Shown here: positions 26,414 through 33,893 of the stretch, one piece after another | How the letters are laid out: every line of letters begins with the position of its first letter | Numbering within the stretch: the stretch's first letter is position 1 | Notes under the pieces: model-generated | Databases searched by the model: none | What the model saw: the letters and a program-made list of their open reading frames with translations, nothing else | What the model was told of the DNA's origin: nothing | Source of the DNA: DATFNV01 sp035266225 | GTDB lineage: Bacteria > Planctomycetota > Planctomycetia > Gemmatales > Gemmataceae | Assembly: GCA_035266225.1 (NCBI GenBank) | Contig: DATFNV010000428.1 | Coordinates: 1-33,893 of the forward strand | Length of the DNA: 33,893 nucleotides | Direction: 5' to 3' | Program-made: the position numbers and the translations under genes

Positions 26414-28714
26414 TCAAAGGGTGCCGCGCATCTGCATCGGCTGGAAGAGGACCCATACCCCCGCCGCGAACAAGAGCACCAGGAGCAGCGCCCACGGCGC
26501 CAGCGCCTTCAGTGACGGCGCCAGACGGTAGGCGGTATAGAGGGACAGGAGCAAGCCCACGTCCAGAAAGAGGATCTCCAGAGGGAGCAACCATGGCATC
26601 CTGGGGCGACAACACGCACAGCCCCATTCCGGATCGCCGAGCGACGTCAGCCCCAGGTCCGCCGCGAAGCGCTGCGTCACTGGTACGGCGGTCTCATAGC
26701 TCGTCAGGAAGTGGACGGAGTAGTGCGCCAGCCACATCCCGAAGCCGATCGGCACCAGGGCGTAGGCGAAGCGCGTCGCCACCTCCAGGGGGCCAGCCGT
26801 CAGTCGGCCCCAACGGCGACTTAGCATCGCCGCCCCGCCGACCGTCAGCAGCGGCATAACGACAAGGGCGAGCAGGTAAAACGCGGTCGTCGCCAGCAAG
26901 GGGGAGCGGACCCTCGTCCACTCCGCGAGCCGCTGCTGCCATTCCGCCACGGGGCCGACCATGCCCGCCGCGTTGGCGAAGGCGCCGAACACCAGCACCA
27001 GGACCAGGGCGGCGATGTCGGGGCGCCGGGCGAAGCGGCCGACGCCGGAGCGTGGGCGGTCCTCGCCCAGCTCCGCGCCGGGGGGGCCGACGATCAGGCC
27101 GACGTTGTCGTGTGGGCAAGCGTGGACGCAATCGAGGCAGGTGGTGCAGTCCATGTTGCCGGCCTTGCGCGGCAGGAACAGGTGCAACTCGCAGCCGGGG
27201 ATGCCGTCGCGGCCGCGGATGCAGTCCTTGGTCCGGCACGAGGCGCAGACGGCCGGGTCGCGCGCCTTGACCTCCAGCGGCGAGGCCAGCGACTGCACGA
27301 AGTTGAACTGGCCGATGGGGCAGAGGTACTTGCAGAAGGAGGCGCCGCGGAAGAGGCCGTCGATGACGAAGGCCACGGCGAAGTAGCCGATGGCCAGGCA
27401 CGCGGTCCACCACGGCCGGTCCCAGAGGGCCAGCGCCTCGTAAGCCCACAGGAAGGCGACGAGCAGCAGCACCGCCAACCACTTGCTCCGCAGCCGCCGC
27501 GGCCAGTTCCAACCGGCCGGCAAGAAGCGACGGGCGATGGTCCGCGGCAGCAGGAAAGGACAGCCCATGCAGAAGACGTTGCCGGCCACGAGCAGCCCGA
27601 GGATGACCAGGCCGCGCCAGTGGATCCACGGCAGGACGCCAGCCAGGTTCATCGCGCCTACCTGGGGGCCGCGCAGGCCGTCGTAAATCACGAACCCGGC
27701 CAGCAGCAAGAGGGGGAGCTGGAAGCTGAGCCGGGCGTGACGCCATTTCAGGAAGCGGCCCAGCAGGGGGACGCGCAGCAGGTCGAAGACCCGATGGGGC
27801 GGATGAGGTTGCGCTGTTACCAGGGGTAGGGGGATTCGTTTAGCGGCCGCCCTCGGGGCGGCGCTTTGAGCGCCCCCCCGCGGGCGGCCGCTAAACGACC
27901 GATCCCCAGACAACAGCCGAATACTGATCGCGAACAGCGGCAACAGAAAGGCCACGGAGCCCGGCACCCACATGAGGACGCCGGCCGCCGACTGGTCCTC
28001 CACGGCGGAGAGCCCCGCCAGGCGCGGTACCTCCGCGTAGTACGGATAGAGCACGCGCTGGGAGAAGGTGAGCAAGGCCGACAGGATGGTGTTCGACACG
28101 TCGGCGAGGATCAGGTACGGGAACAGGAGCCAGGACGACCAGCGTGGCCGGCTGGGGTAGGGTCGGACGACGGGATACCAGAACAGCAGCGCCGTGCCGA
28201 GGAAGCAAACGTGCTGGAGGTAGTGCCAGCCGCTCGAACGCATGGCCAGGTCGTAAACCGGTGGGACATGCCACAGCCAGGTGGCAGCGACGAAGATGGG
28301 AAGCGCCGTCAGCGGGTGCGTCAACCGTCCGAAGAGTCGGCGCAAGGGCGGCGAGGACAGCAGCGGGGCGACCCAGTAAACGCGGACGGGCCGCGGCAGG
28401 CCCCGGAGCAAGGGGAACAGCGGGGCGCCCAGCCAGAGGAGCGGCGGCGCCACCATCATGAGCAGCAGGTGCTGCACCATGTGGACCTGCAGCAGCAGGG
28501 CGGCGAACGGCTCGATCGGCGACGCCAGGGCGAGGTAGACCGCCGCGAGCCCGCCGAGGAAGGCGGCGAGGGGACCGCCGTGCCAGCGCCGGGGGTCGCG
28601 GCGGCCGAGGGCGAGCCAGCCGCGGAGGTAGACGCCGGCGGTGACAAGGAGCGCAACCAGGAGCCAGGGGTCGAACGCCCACGAGCACAGGACAGCGTCA
28701 AGTGTGGGGCTCAC
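26414..28714 (-). CDS. CtaG (caa3 oxidase assembly) fused to polyferredoxin
   Basis: A single 766-residue frame holds two proteins normally encoded apart. Residues 1-270 are CtaG/caa3-type with about seven membrane helices (SPIEPFAALLLQVHMVQHLLLMM, WLWHVPPVYD, SSGWHYLQH), involved in copper delivery to cytochrome oxidase. Residues about 300-766 are a NapH/CcoG-like membrane polyferredoxin with FCMGCPF, FCKYLCPIGQFN, CASCRTKDC and CTTCLDCVHACPHDN iron-sulfur motifs, and a later GCACC. The linker (about 272-292) is encoded by a genomic palindrome at 27837-27897 that contains stops in other frames but none in this one. The start overlaps the cytochrome b stop by 4 nt. No good internal start follows the palindrome, so a true fusion is likely. 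Confidence 0.85.
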   Translation of the reverse strand: MSPTLDAVLCSWAFDPWLLVALLVTAGVYLRGWLALGRRDPRRWHGGPLAAFLGGLAAVYLALASPIEPFAALLLQVHMVQHLLLMMVAPPLLWLGAPLFPLLRGLPRPVRVYWVAPLLSSPPLRRLFGRLTHPLTALPIFVAATWLWHVPPVYDLAMRSSGWHYLQHVCFLGTALLFWYPVVRPYPSRPRWSSWLLFPYLILADVSNTILSALLTFSQRVLYPYYAEVPRLAGLSAVEDQSAAGVLMWVPGSVAFLLPLFAISIRLLSGDRSFSGRPRGGAQSAAPRAAAKRIPLPLVTAQPHPPHRVFDLLRVPLLGRFLKWRHARLSFQLPLLLLAGFVIYDGLRGPQVGAMNLAGVLPWIHWRGLVILGLLVAGNVFCMGCPFLLPRTIARRFLPAGWNWPRRLRSKWLAVLLLVAFLWAYEALALWDRPWWTACLAIGYFAVAFVIDGLFRGASFCKYLCPIGQFNFVQSLASPLEVKARDPAVCASCRTKDCIRGRDGIPGCELHLFLPRKAGNMDCTTCLDCVHACPHDNVGLIVGPPGAELGEDRPRSGVGRFARRPDIAALVLVLVFGAFANAAGMVGPVAEWQQRLAEWTRVRSPLLATTAFYLLALVVMPLLTVGGAAMLSRRWGRLTAGPLEVATRFAYALVPIGFGMWLAHYSVHFLTSYETAVPVTQRFAADLGLTSLGDPEWGCACCRPRMPWLLPLEILFLDVGLLLSLYTAYRLAPSLKALAPWALLLVLLFAAGVWVLFQPMQMRGTL
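27837..27897. repeat. Palindrome inside the CtaG-polyferredoxin coding frame
   Basis: Arms 27837-27865 and 27869-27897 (CGTTTAGCGGCCGCCC outer part) pair with only a few mismatches around a 3-nt loop. The same type of element is intergenic elsewhere in the window. Here it is translated as a Gly/Ala/Arg-rich linker (SGRPRGGAQSAAPRAAAKR). It marks the former boundary between two genes. Confidence 0.75.
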
Positions 28715-30216
28715 GGGTGTTCTTTCCCCTTGGTCCGCGTGGAGGCCGGCTCGGCCGGCAGCTCCCCCGGCGGCCGCAGGTTCTCCAGGAACGCGACCAG
28801 GGCGGTCATCTCGGCCGGAGTGATCTGCTTGCCGTACGCCGGCATGTTGCCGCCGCCGGGAGCACCCTGCTTGATCCCGCCGGGGGTGCCGTTGCTGACC
28901 TGGTCAATCAACTGGTCGTGGGTCAGGCGCGTGCCGACGGTCGTCAGGTCGGGGCCGCGCTTGCCGCCGATGCCTTCCAGGGCGTGGCAGTTACGGCAGT
29001 CCTTGTTCTGGAACAGTGCGGCGCCTTGCAGCTGTAACGGGGTACTGTTCCGCACCAGGTTTTCGGGGATCGGATTGCTGCTCCAGGCGGTCATTTTCGG
29101 CGACCAGGGCGCGGTGACTCCCTCGTAGGTCAGAACGCCGAGGACGGTGTAGATCACGATCACGGCGAGCACGGCCACCGGCCGGCGGCTGGGGGCGCGC
29201 TCGCCGCGGTTGCTCAGAAACGGGACAAGGAACAGGATGCCGATGAGGATGACGGGGAACACGAGCATGAGGAAGGTTTCCGCCCCGGGCGGGCTCAGCG
29301 CCAGCAGGGCGAAGAGCCACAGGAACGGCCACTCCGGCCGGGGGTTGGCGCCGGACAGCGCGGGGTCGGGCGGACCGCTCGGCCCCTTCGGGCCGAGGAC
29401 GGCGGCCAGGACCACCACGACGATCACGGCCAGGGTGGAGAAAAACGCGTCCTTCAGCATGGCGTCGCCGAGGAAGGGGACGCCGGTCTTGAGTTGCTTC
29501 TCGTACTCCTCGTCGTAGGTCTTCGGATCGACCTCTTGCCCGGGGACGGGCGGGGCGCTGATGCCGCACTTGAGCACCAGCCAGAGATGCACCGCCAGGA
29601 AGAACAGCAAGGCGCCGGGGATGACGAAGACGTGCAGGGCGAAGAAGCGACTGAGGGAGTCGGCGCCGATCACCGGGCCGCCCAGCATCATGCGCACCAA
29701 CCACGGGCCGAGGACCGGAACGCGCCCCGCCATCGACCCGCCGATGGACAGGCCCCAGTAGGCGTCCGGGTCCCAGCGGAGGACCTGGCCGGTGAAGAAC
29801 ATGCCCAGGGTACATAACAGCAGCAGGACGCCCAGCACCCAGGTCAACTCGCGCGGGTACTTGTAGGCCCCGTGCAGGAAGACCTGCGTGATGTGCGCCA
29901 GCACCAGAACGACCATGCCCGAGCCGGCGTAGTAGTGCAGCGCCCGCAGGAACCAGCCGAGCGACTGGTCGTGATTCATGTACAGCAGGCTTTCGTAGGC
30001 CTTGTCGGCGGACGGCACGTAGACCAGCGCCAGGCCGATACCGGTGAGGACCTGCACGAGGAGCAGGGTGAGCGAGGCGCTGCCGAAGACGTACCACCAG
30101 CCCATCGGCCCGGCCGCCGCCCGCGGGATCGGGTGCTCCATCATCGGCAGCAGGGTCGCGCGCAACTTCAAGCGGGCATCCAACCAGTGGCCCACGGCAA
30201 GCAGCCAGCGCTTCAT
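28711..30216 (-). CDS. Cytochrome b fused to C-terminal cytochrome c
   Basis: The 501-residue membrane protein has four bis-His heme b ligands: His94/His108 and His195/His210. The 15-residue spacing of the second pair is the cytochrome b6 pattern, against 14 in mitochondrial-type b. The subunit-IV-like part follows, with a Qo motif reading PEWP (294-297) instead of PEWY, the Glu being kept. After several more helices, residues 395-480 are a monoheme cytochrome c (C407-R-N-C410-H411, GPDLTTVGTRLT). With the Rieske protein it would oxidise quinol and pass electrons through its own c heme. It follows the Rieske gene after a repeat-filled gap and overlaps the CtaG gene. Confidence 0.93.
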   Translation of the reverse strand: MKRWLLAVGHWLDARLKLRATLLPMMEHPIPRAAAGPMGWWYVFGSASLTLLLVQVLTGIGLALVYVPSADKAYESLLYMNHDQSLGWFLRALHYYAGSGMVVLVLAHITQVFLHGAYKYPRELTWVLGVLLLLCTLGMFFTGQVLRWDPDAYWGLSIGGSMAGRVPVLGPWLVRMMLGGPVIGADSLSRFFALHVFVIPGALLFFLAVHLWLVLKCGISAPPVPGQEVDPKTYDEEYEKQLKTGVPFLGDAMLKDAFFSTLAVIVVVVLAAVLGPKGPSGPPDPALSGANPRPEWPFLWLFALLALSPPGAETFLMLVFPVILIGILFLVPFLSNRGERAPSRRPVAVLAVIVIYTVLGVLTYEGVTAPWSPKMTAWSSNPIPENLVRNSTPLQLQGAALFQNKDCRNCHALEGIGGKRGPDLTTVGTRLTHDQLIDQVSNGTPGGIKQGAPGGGNMPAYGKQITPAEMTALVAFLENLRPPGELPAEPASTRTKGKEHP

Positions 30217-30230
30217 GGCGGGTTCCCCTC

Positions 30231-30324
30231 GTAGGTCAGGCTTTCCAGCCTGACGCTGTGCGATCGTGTCAGGCTTTCCAGCCTGACGCTGTGCGATCGT
30301 GTCAGGCTGGAAAGCCTGACCTAC
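30231..30324. repeat. 33-nt direct repeats plus inverted arm
   Basis: Two identical 33-nt units at 30235-30267 and 30268-30300 (each starting GTCAGGCTTTCCAGCCTGAC) are followed by an inverted copy at 30301-30324 that pairs with 30231-30254. Each unit is itself palindromic (CAGGCT...AGCCTG). It fills the Rieske/cytochrome b gap and would give alternative hairpins in the mRNA. Confidence 0.85.
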
Positions 30325-30339
30325 TGTGAGTCGAGCCGG

Positions 30340-30915
30340 TTACGCCGGGTGCGTCAGGGTGTTCTGCAGGGTCGGGAAGTGCGGCGCCTGGATCTCCAGC
30401 AGATCGACGCCGCGGACCCGAGTCACGCGGGAGACGCAGTGATAGAGGCCGCGCGGCGGCGGGCCGGAGGCGTGTTCGCCGTTGGCGTAGTAGACGCCGC
30501 CGTGACAGGGACACATGAACAGACCGGATTCGGCGAACCACTCCACCGGGCAGCCCAGATGGGCGCAGTTGACGGCGAGGACCAGGAACTTGTGCCCCTT
30601 CATCTCGTCCGTCGCCGTCTCCTCCCGGCCCTCGTAGCGGACGTAGACGTTGGTCTGTGCCACCATGCCGTCCCACGGCTGGCGGATAGGGTTGTCGAAG
30701 GTCACCATGCGCGTTTGGTTCTCCGGGAAGTCCGCAACGGGCCCCAGGTGTACCCAGGCGACCGGGGCCTTCCGCGCCCCGAAGAGGTAGCCGATGAAGG
30801 GGATGCCCACCGCCGCGGCGGCGACGGCGCCCAGGCCGTAGGTCAGCCAGCTGAAGAACGTGCGCCGCCCGGGAAGGGACTCGGCCGGCGGCGCCGGATC
30901 GGGAACGGGAGCCAT
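30340..30915 (-). CDS. Rieske [2Fe-2S] protein of a bc complex
   Basis: The 191-residue protein has one N-terminal membrane anchor (about residues 19-46) behind a RRTFF segment suited to Tat export, and a C-terminal Rieske domain. Cluster ligands are C117-A-H119-L-G-C122 and C135-P-C137-H138. It takes the first electron from quinol at the Qo site of cytochrome b, encoded next. The CPCHGG motif and a long insert (REETATDEMKGHK) before the first cluster box are noteworthy but compatible with the family. The start at 30915 lies 30 nt after the diheme cytochrome stop. Confidence 0.95.
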   Translation of the reverse strand: MAPVPDPAPPAESLPGRRTFFSWLTYGLGAVAAAAVGIPFIGYLFGARKAPVAWVHLGPVADFPENQTRMVTFDNPIRQPWDGMVAQTNVYVRYEGREETATDEMKGHKFLVLAVNCAHLGCPVEWFAESGLFMCPCHGGVYYANGEHASGPPPRGLYHCVSRVTRVRGVDLLEIQAPHFPTLQNTLTHPA

Positions 30916-30945
30916 CGCTCTGTACCTCTTGTTACGCCGAAAGGG

Positions 30946-31770
30946 TCATTTTTCGTTGGCCGGCCCGCCTCGCCTCCAGTCCGCCAGCAGCGCGACCAGG
31001 TCGCCGACCTCCGCCGAGGTCAGCGGCTCGAACTTCTCCGACCGTCCGTCCTTGCTGTCGTAAGCCGGCATCCCGAGATCGGGCCGGCCGGTAATGGCGT
31101 AGCGGCGCAGCGCCTGGTCGCTGATGAGCGCCAGGAACGCTGGGTCGTTGATCTTGCGGCGGAGCCGGCCGTCTCGTTCGACGCCCTCCCCTTCCTTGCC
31201 GTGGCAGCCGGCGCAGGCGCGGGCGAACACGCGGTCTCTTTCTTCCTTGTTCCCGCCGCCGACTCCCGCCGGGGCGACGTAGGGCGGCACCGACCCGGGT
31301 GGTGGTGCCGGCGGGCGCCAGCGCTTCTTGATGCCCTCGGCCAGCACCTTGATCTGTGCTTCGGTCAGCGGGCCCTTTTGCCTGGGGTCGGTATGCGTCT
31401 CCTCCTTCAGCTCGGCCCACACCTTGACCTGTGCCTCGGTCAGCGGGCCCCCCTTGCCGAGGCCAAACCCCGGCATCGGGCTTTTCTGTGCGGAAGTGAC
31501 GGCCCGTCCCTCGGTGATGACGCGCAGCAACTCCGTATCGGGGACGATGGCGAGGAAGATCGGGTCGTTGAGCGGCGGCGCCGGCCCCAGCTTGCCGTCG
31601 GCCCCGTGGCAGCCGGCGCAGCGCGTGGCGTACAGGGCGTCGAAATCGGTGACCTCCTCCGCCGGCACCGGGCGGTCGGCCGGCTTGGGCTGGCCGGGAA
31701 AGTCGCAGCCGGCGAGCAGGGCGGCCAGGAGGGGCAACAATCGCCATCTTCCCTTGTGCAGCGGCTTCAC
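30946..31770 (-). CDS. Diheme lipoprotein cytochrome c
   Basis: The 274-residue protein has a lipobox LLAALLAGC (Cys22), so it is tethered to the outer face of a membrane. Two cytochrome c domains follow: C51-A-G-C54-H55 with Met99 as likely sixth ligand, and C186-A-G-C189-H190 with Met234. The linker holds a short internal repeat, GPLTEAQVKVWAELK (about 108-122) and GPLTEAQIKVLAEGIK (133-148). It probably carries electrons from the bc complex to the oxidase encoded in the same operon. Its ATG overlaps the stop of the upstream membrane-protein gene by 4 nt. Confidence 0.92.
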   Translation of the reverse strand: MKPLHKGRWRLLPLLAALLAGCDFPGQPKPADRPVPAEEVTDFDALYATRCAGCHGADGKLGPAPPLNDPIFLAIVPDTELLRVITEGRAVTSAQKSPMPGFGLGKGGPLTEAQVKVWAELKEETHTDPRQKGPLTEAQIKVLAEGIKKRWRPPAPPPGSVPPYVAPAGVGGGNKEERDRVFARACAGCHGKEGEGVERDGRLRRKINDPAFLALISDQALRRYAITGRPDLGMPAYDSKDGRSEKFEPLTSAEVGDLVALLADWRRGGPANEK

Positions 31771-33080
31771 GACCGACCTCCCCCCTCACCGGGCACGAAG
31801 TCGGCGACGCGGTCCGGGCCGCGCCCCGCGGGCGGGATGTGGACCATCTCTGAGCGGAGCACCACCGCGGCCGCCGCCACGCCGAAGACGAACTGCGAGA
31901 CGACATACCAGGGCCAGTCCACTCGCTCCTGGAGCACCGGGTTGAGGACGCCCATGAGGCCGTAGGCGGTCCCCGTCCACAAGAGTGGCAGGACCAGGCC
32001 GCCCCAGGCCACCGGGCTGGGGATGGGGGGCAGCTTCGGCAGCAACAGGCCGTACAGGACGCCGAACCCCACGGACAGGAGGCCGTGGATGATAACGCCC
32101 GCGATCAGCCAGTCGCGGTGAAACTGCTGCAACTCCTCTGGCGGAGCCCGGCCCGGCTCGGACAGGATCATGCCGGCCAAGAGGTTGACCGGGAACCAGA
32201 TGCCGTGACCGCTGAGCAGGCCCCAGACGACGGCGGGCAGCGGCATCAGCAGCCCGCCCACGAGGCCACCCCGGAGGCCGGCGGCGGCCGGGCGCAACGC
32301 CTCCTCGCGCATCACCACGACCGCGGCCACGGCCCCAAAGAGGAACTGCGAGAACAGGAACCAGGGCCAGCTCACGTCCAGGGCCAGCTCCGGGTTGACG
32401 AGGCCCATGAGGGCGTAGCTGGTCCCCGTCCACAAGAGCGGCATGAGCAGCCCGCCCCAGGCAATCGGTCGGGGGACCGTCGGCAACGTCGGCAGCAGCA
32501 CCCCGTAAATCAGGCCGAGGACCACCGAGAGGACGACGTGGATGACGATGGCGACGAGCAGCAGCGAGCCGTGAAACGCCTTCAGGTCCATCGTGTCGAT
32601 GCCGGGCAGGGCCATTCCAGCCAGGAGGTTGACCGGGTACCAGAAACCGTGACCGCTGAACAGGCTCCAAAGGAGGGCGGGTATCGGCATCACTGCGCCG
32701 CCGACGATGCCGCCCCTCAGGCCCGCGGAGATCGGATGCACCTCCTGCGGCAGACGGAGGCGGTAGCCGGGCATGCCCTCCCGCAAATGCACGACGCCGC
32801 CCGGGGCGCCGGTCACCGGCCGGGGCCGGCGCGCCGGCTCGGCCAGGGGCTCGCGGACGTGCCCCTGGCCCGGCAGGAACTGGGCGATCCAGAGACTCAA
32901 GCCCGCGACGACGACGATGGCGCCGACCACGAGGAAGCCCAGGCCAAAGGGCACCCCCGCCGCCAGGAGGGCCAGGCCGAGGGCCAGCACCAGGGGCGCG
33001 GCCGTCGGCCGGGGCATCTCGACGGTGTCCGGCGCGGCCGGGCCCTCACGCTGCGGCGTTGTCTGCGGCTCGGTTGCCAC
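31767..33080 (-). CDS. Internally duplicated polytopic membrane protein of the oxidase operon
   Basis: Translation probably starts at the GTG at 33080 (VATEPQTTP), which has GGAGG about 9 nt upstream; the longer frame would run into the palindrome. The product has 437 residues. Residues about 22-63 hold two helices and WIAQFLPGQGHVREPL, resembling the small subunit IV of some oxidases. Two tandem repeats of about 147 residues follow, each with GLRGGxVGG, SGHG(F/I)W(Y/F)PVNLLAGM, FH, (I/V)IH...S, a PxAWGGLxxPLLWTGT(S/A)Y helix and WPW(F/Y). Three His per repeat are conserved. Function is unknown; heme, metal or quinone binding is a guess. Its place between subunit III and cytochrome c implies a structural or electron-transfer role. 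Confidence 0.8.
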   Translation of the reverse strand: MATEPQTTPQREGPAAPDTVEMPRPTAAPLVLALGLALLAAGVPFGLGFLVVGAIVVVAGLSLWIAQFLPGQGHVREPLAEPARRPRPVTGAPGGVVHLREGMPGYRLRLPQEVHPISAGLRGGIVGGAVMPIPALLWSLFSGHGFWYPVNLLAGMALPGIDTMDLKAFHGSLLLVAIVIHVVLSVVLGLIYGVLLPTLPTVPRPIAWGGLLMPLLWTGTSYALMGLVNPELALDVSWPWFLFSQFLFGAVAAVVVMREEALRPAAAGLRGGLVGGLLMPLPAVVWGLLSGHGIWFPVNLLAGMILSEPGRAPPEELQQFHRDWLIAGVIIHGLLSVGFGVLYGLLLPKLPPIPSPVAWGGLVLPLLWTGTAYGLMGVLNPVLQERVDWPWYVVSQFVFGVAAAAVVLRSEMVHIPPAGRGPDRVADFVPGEGGGRS

Positions 33081-33095
33081 TCGTGCCACCCTCCG

Positions 33096-33164
33096 TTTAG
33101 CCGCTTGCGGCTTAGCGTTCGCGCCATCCTCGGTGGCGCGAACGCTAAGCCGCAAGCGGCTAAA
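33096..33164. repeat. Perfect 31-bp palindrome at the subunit III stop
   Basis: Arms 33096-33126 and 33134-33164 are perfect reverse complements around a 7-nt loop, the longest palindrome in the window. It shares TTAGCCGCTTGCGGCTTAGCG with the element at 20697. The stop codon of subunit III (33160-33162) lies inside the right arm. Inside an operon it may weaken or stabilise the transcript between the two genes. Confidence 0.9.
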
Positions 33165-33801
33165 TCGAGCGCCCCACCACGTAGACCACCATAAACACGA
33201 CCACCCAGACGGCGTCCACGAAGTGCCAGTACCAGGAAACCATGCCGACTGCGGCCCGGTTCGCGGTCGTCACCTGGCGTCGCAGGGCCAGGCCGAGCAC
33301 GACGAGCATGATCGTCACACCGCCGGTCACGTGCAGCGCGTGGAGGCCGACGAGGGTGTAGTAGGTCGTGCCGAACAGGTTGCGGCTGATGGTCAGGTGG
33401 TGCTCGGAGATCAGACCATGCCACTCGTAAGCGGTGCCCAGCAGAAACACGGCGCCGAGCCCAATGGTGGCCGCCCACAACAGGATGAACCCACCCTGGT
33501 TGCCTCGCTCCAAGGTCTTCTCCGCGAAGTGGATGGTCACACTGCTGGAGAGCAGGCATGCCGTGGTAAACAGGACCAGGGACAGCGACAGCACGGCAGG
33601 CGTCGGGCCCCCCCTCGCGTCGCTACCCAGGTAAAAGACGTAGGTGACGATCAGCGTGCTAAAGAGCGCGACCTCCGACACCAGGAAACTCAGGATGCCC
33701 CACTGGCCCGGGCTCAGCGTTCGCTCGGGAGCGATCGCCGGCGGAAGCGGGAACGTCAGCCCCGTTGCCGGGCCGGCCGTGGTGGTCCCTGGTGTACTCA
33801 C
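33160..33801 (-). CDS. ctaE: Cytochrome c oxidase subunit III
   Basis: The GTG at 33801 (MSTPGTTTAG when initiated) has GGAGAGG upstream and starts 14 nt after the subunit I stop, so it is preferred to the longer frame. The 213-residue protein has five membrane helices, the short form seen in caa3/SoxM-type oxidases. Typical motifs are WGILSFLVSEVALF, the conserved Glu/His region GTAYEWHGLI, TYYTLVGLHALHVTGG and WYWHFVDAVWVVVF. It stabilises the catalytic subunit of the terminal oxidase. The stop codon is within a palindrome. Confidence 0.93.
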   Translation of the reverse strand: MSTPGTTTAGPATGLTFPLPPAIAPERTLSPGQWGILSFLVSEVALFSTLIVTYVFYLGSDARGGPTPAVLSLSLVLFTTACLLSSSVTIHFAEKTLERGNQGGFILLWAATIGLGAVFLLGTAYEWHGLISEHHLTISRNLFGTTYYTLVGLHALHVTGGVTIMLVVLGLALRRQVTTANRAAVGMVSWYWHFVDAVWVVVFMVVYVVGRSI

Positions 33802-33815
33802 GTCGTGCCTCTCCG

Positions 33816-33893
33816 TTACTCGTACTGCCAGTCCGGGTCGTCCGGGTGTTTCTGGTCCCACAGCGGCCGGCGGCTATGCACGGTAGGGATCAC
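33816..33893 (-). CDS. ctaD: Cytochrome c oxidase subunit I, C-terminal fragment (runs off the edge)
   Basis: The last 25 codons read VIPTVHSRRPLWDQKHP and continue DDPDWQYE before TAA at 33816-33818. The PxVHSRRPLWDxKHPDDPDW tail is characteristic of the extreme C-terminus of aa3/caa3-type subunit I. The catalytic part lies beyond the window. It precedes subunit III by 14 nt and is the most upstream gene of the respiratory operon that can be seen here. Confidence 0.85.
   Translation of the reverse strand: MIPTVHSRRPLWDQKHPDDPDWQYE

Overview
The window looks like a chromosomal segment of a planctomycete, most likely from the Gemmata side of the phylum. This is inferred from very high GC throughout, a PVC-type CxxCH heme protein, a neutral-ceramidase homologue, a DUF4058 protein, tandem small 'PFRPF' proteins, and long perfect palindromes built on GCCGCTTGCGGC / TTAGCC between genes. 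No rRNA, tRNA, CRISPR array, transposase or integrase was recognised.

Region 1 (1-6086) is accessory and is the best candidate for an unusual system. A long minus-strand gene joins a CHAT caspase-like protease, a STAND-type NTPase and TPR repeats. It is divergent from a trypsin-like serine protease followed by a 77-residue partner protein. The same 85-nt junction (partner 3' end facing a CHAT-gene 3' end) occurs on both sides of the module, so it looks like the survivor of a tandem array. The module is damaged or misassembled: a 1-nt shift splits the CHAT domain between its catalytic His and Cys, and a 4-nt duplication replaces the protease tail. A truncated DUF4365 gene and a truncated nuclease-like gene flank it.

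Region 2 (6087-8938) is a signalling set: a Ser/Thr kinase with a degenerate receiver tail, divergent from a STAS anti-sigma antagonist and an RsbW-like ATPase. Together these are the parts of a partner-switching pathway, without its sigma factor.

Region 3 (9025-19340) holds mutS, an RmlC-like cupin, two and a half copies of a small protein family made by duplication, a DUF4058 protein, a lipoprotein, zwf (glucose-6-phosphate dehydrogenase), and a periplasmic-binding-like protein paired with a membrane histidine kinase.

Region 4 (19419-25753) holds a secreted ceramidase-like hydrolase, a 982-residue secreted PVC heme protein, an endonuclease III, and a soluble PAS-type histidine kinase.

Region 5 (25875-33893, all minus) is a respiratory operon. 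In transcription order it runs: end of cytochrome c oxidase subunit I, subunit III, an internally duplicated membrane protein, a diheme lipoprotein cytochrome c, a Rieske protein, cytochrome b fused to cytochrome c, CtaG fused to a polyferredoxin, and a YtkA/FixH-like protein. Start-stop overlaps and short gaps imply co-transcription. The layout suggests a quinol:cytochrome c reductase and an aa3-type oxidase made together with copper and cofactor assembly factors.

Dispersed palindromes recur at gene boundaries at 8941, 11518, 20697 and 33096. A fifth, at 27837, lies inside the CtaG-polyferredoxin fusion and supplies its linker.
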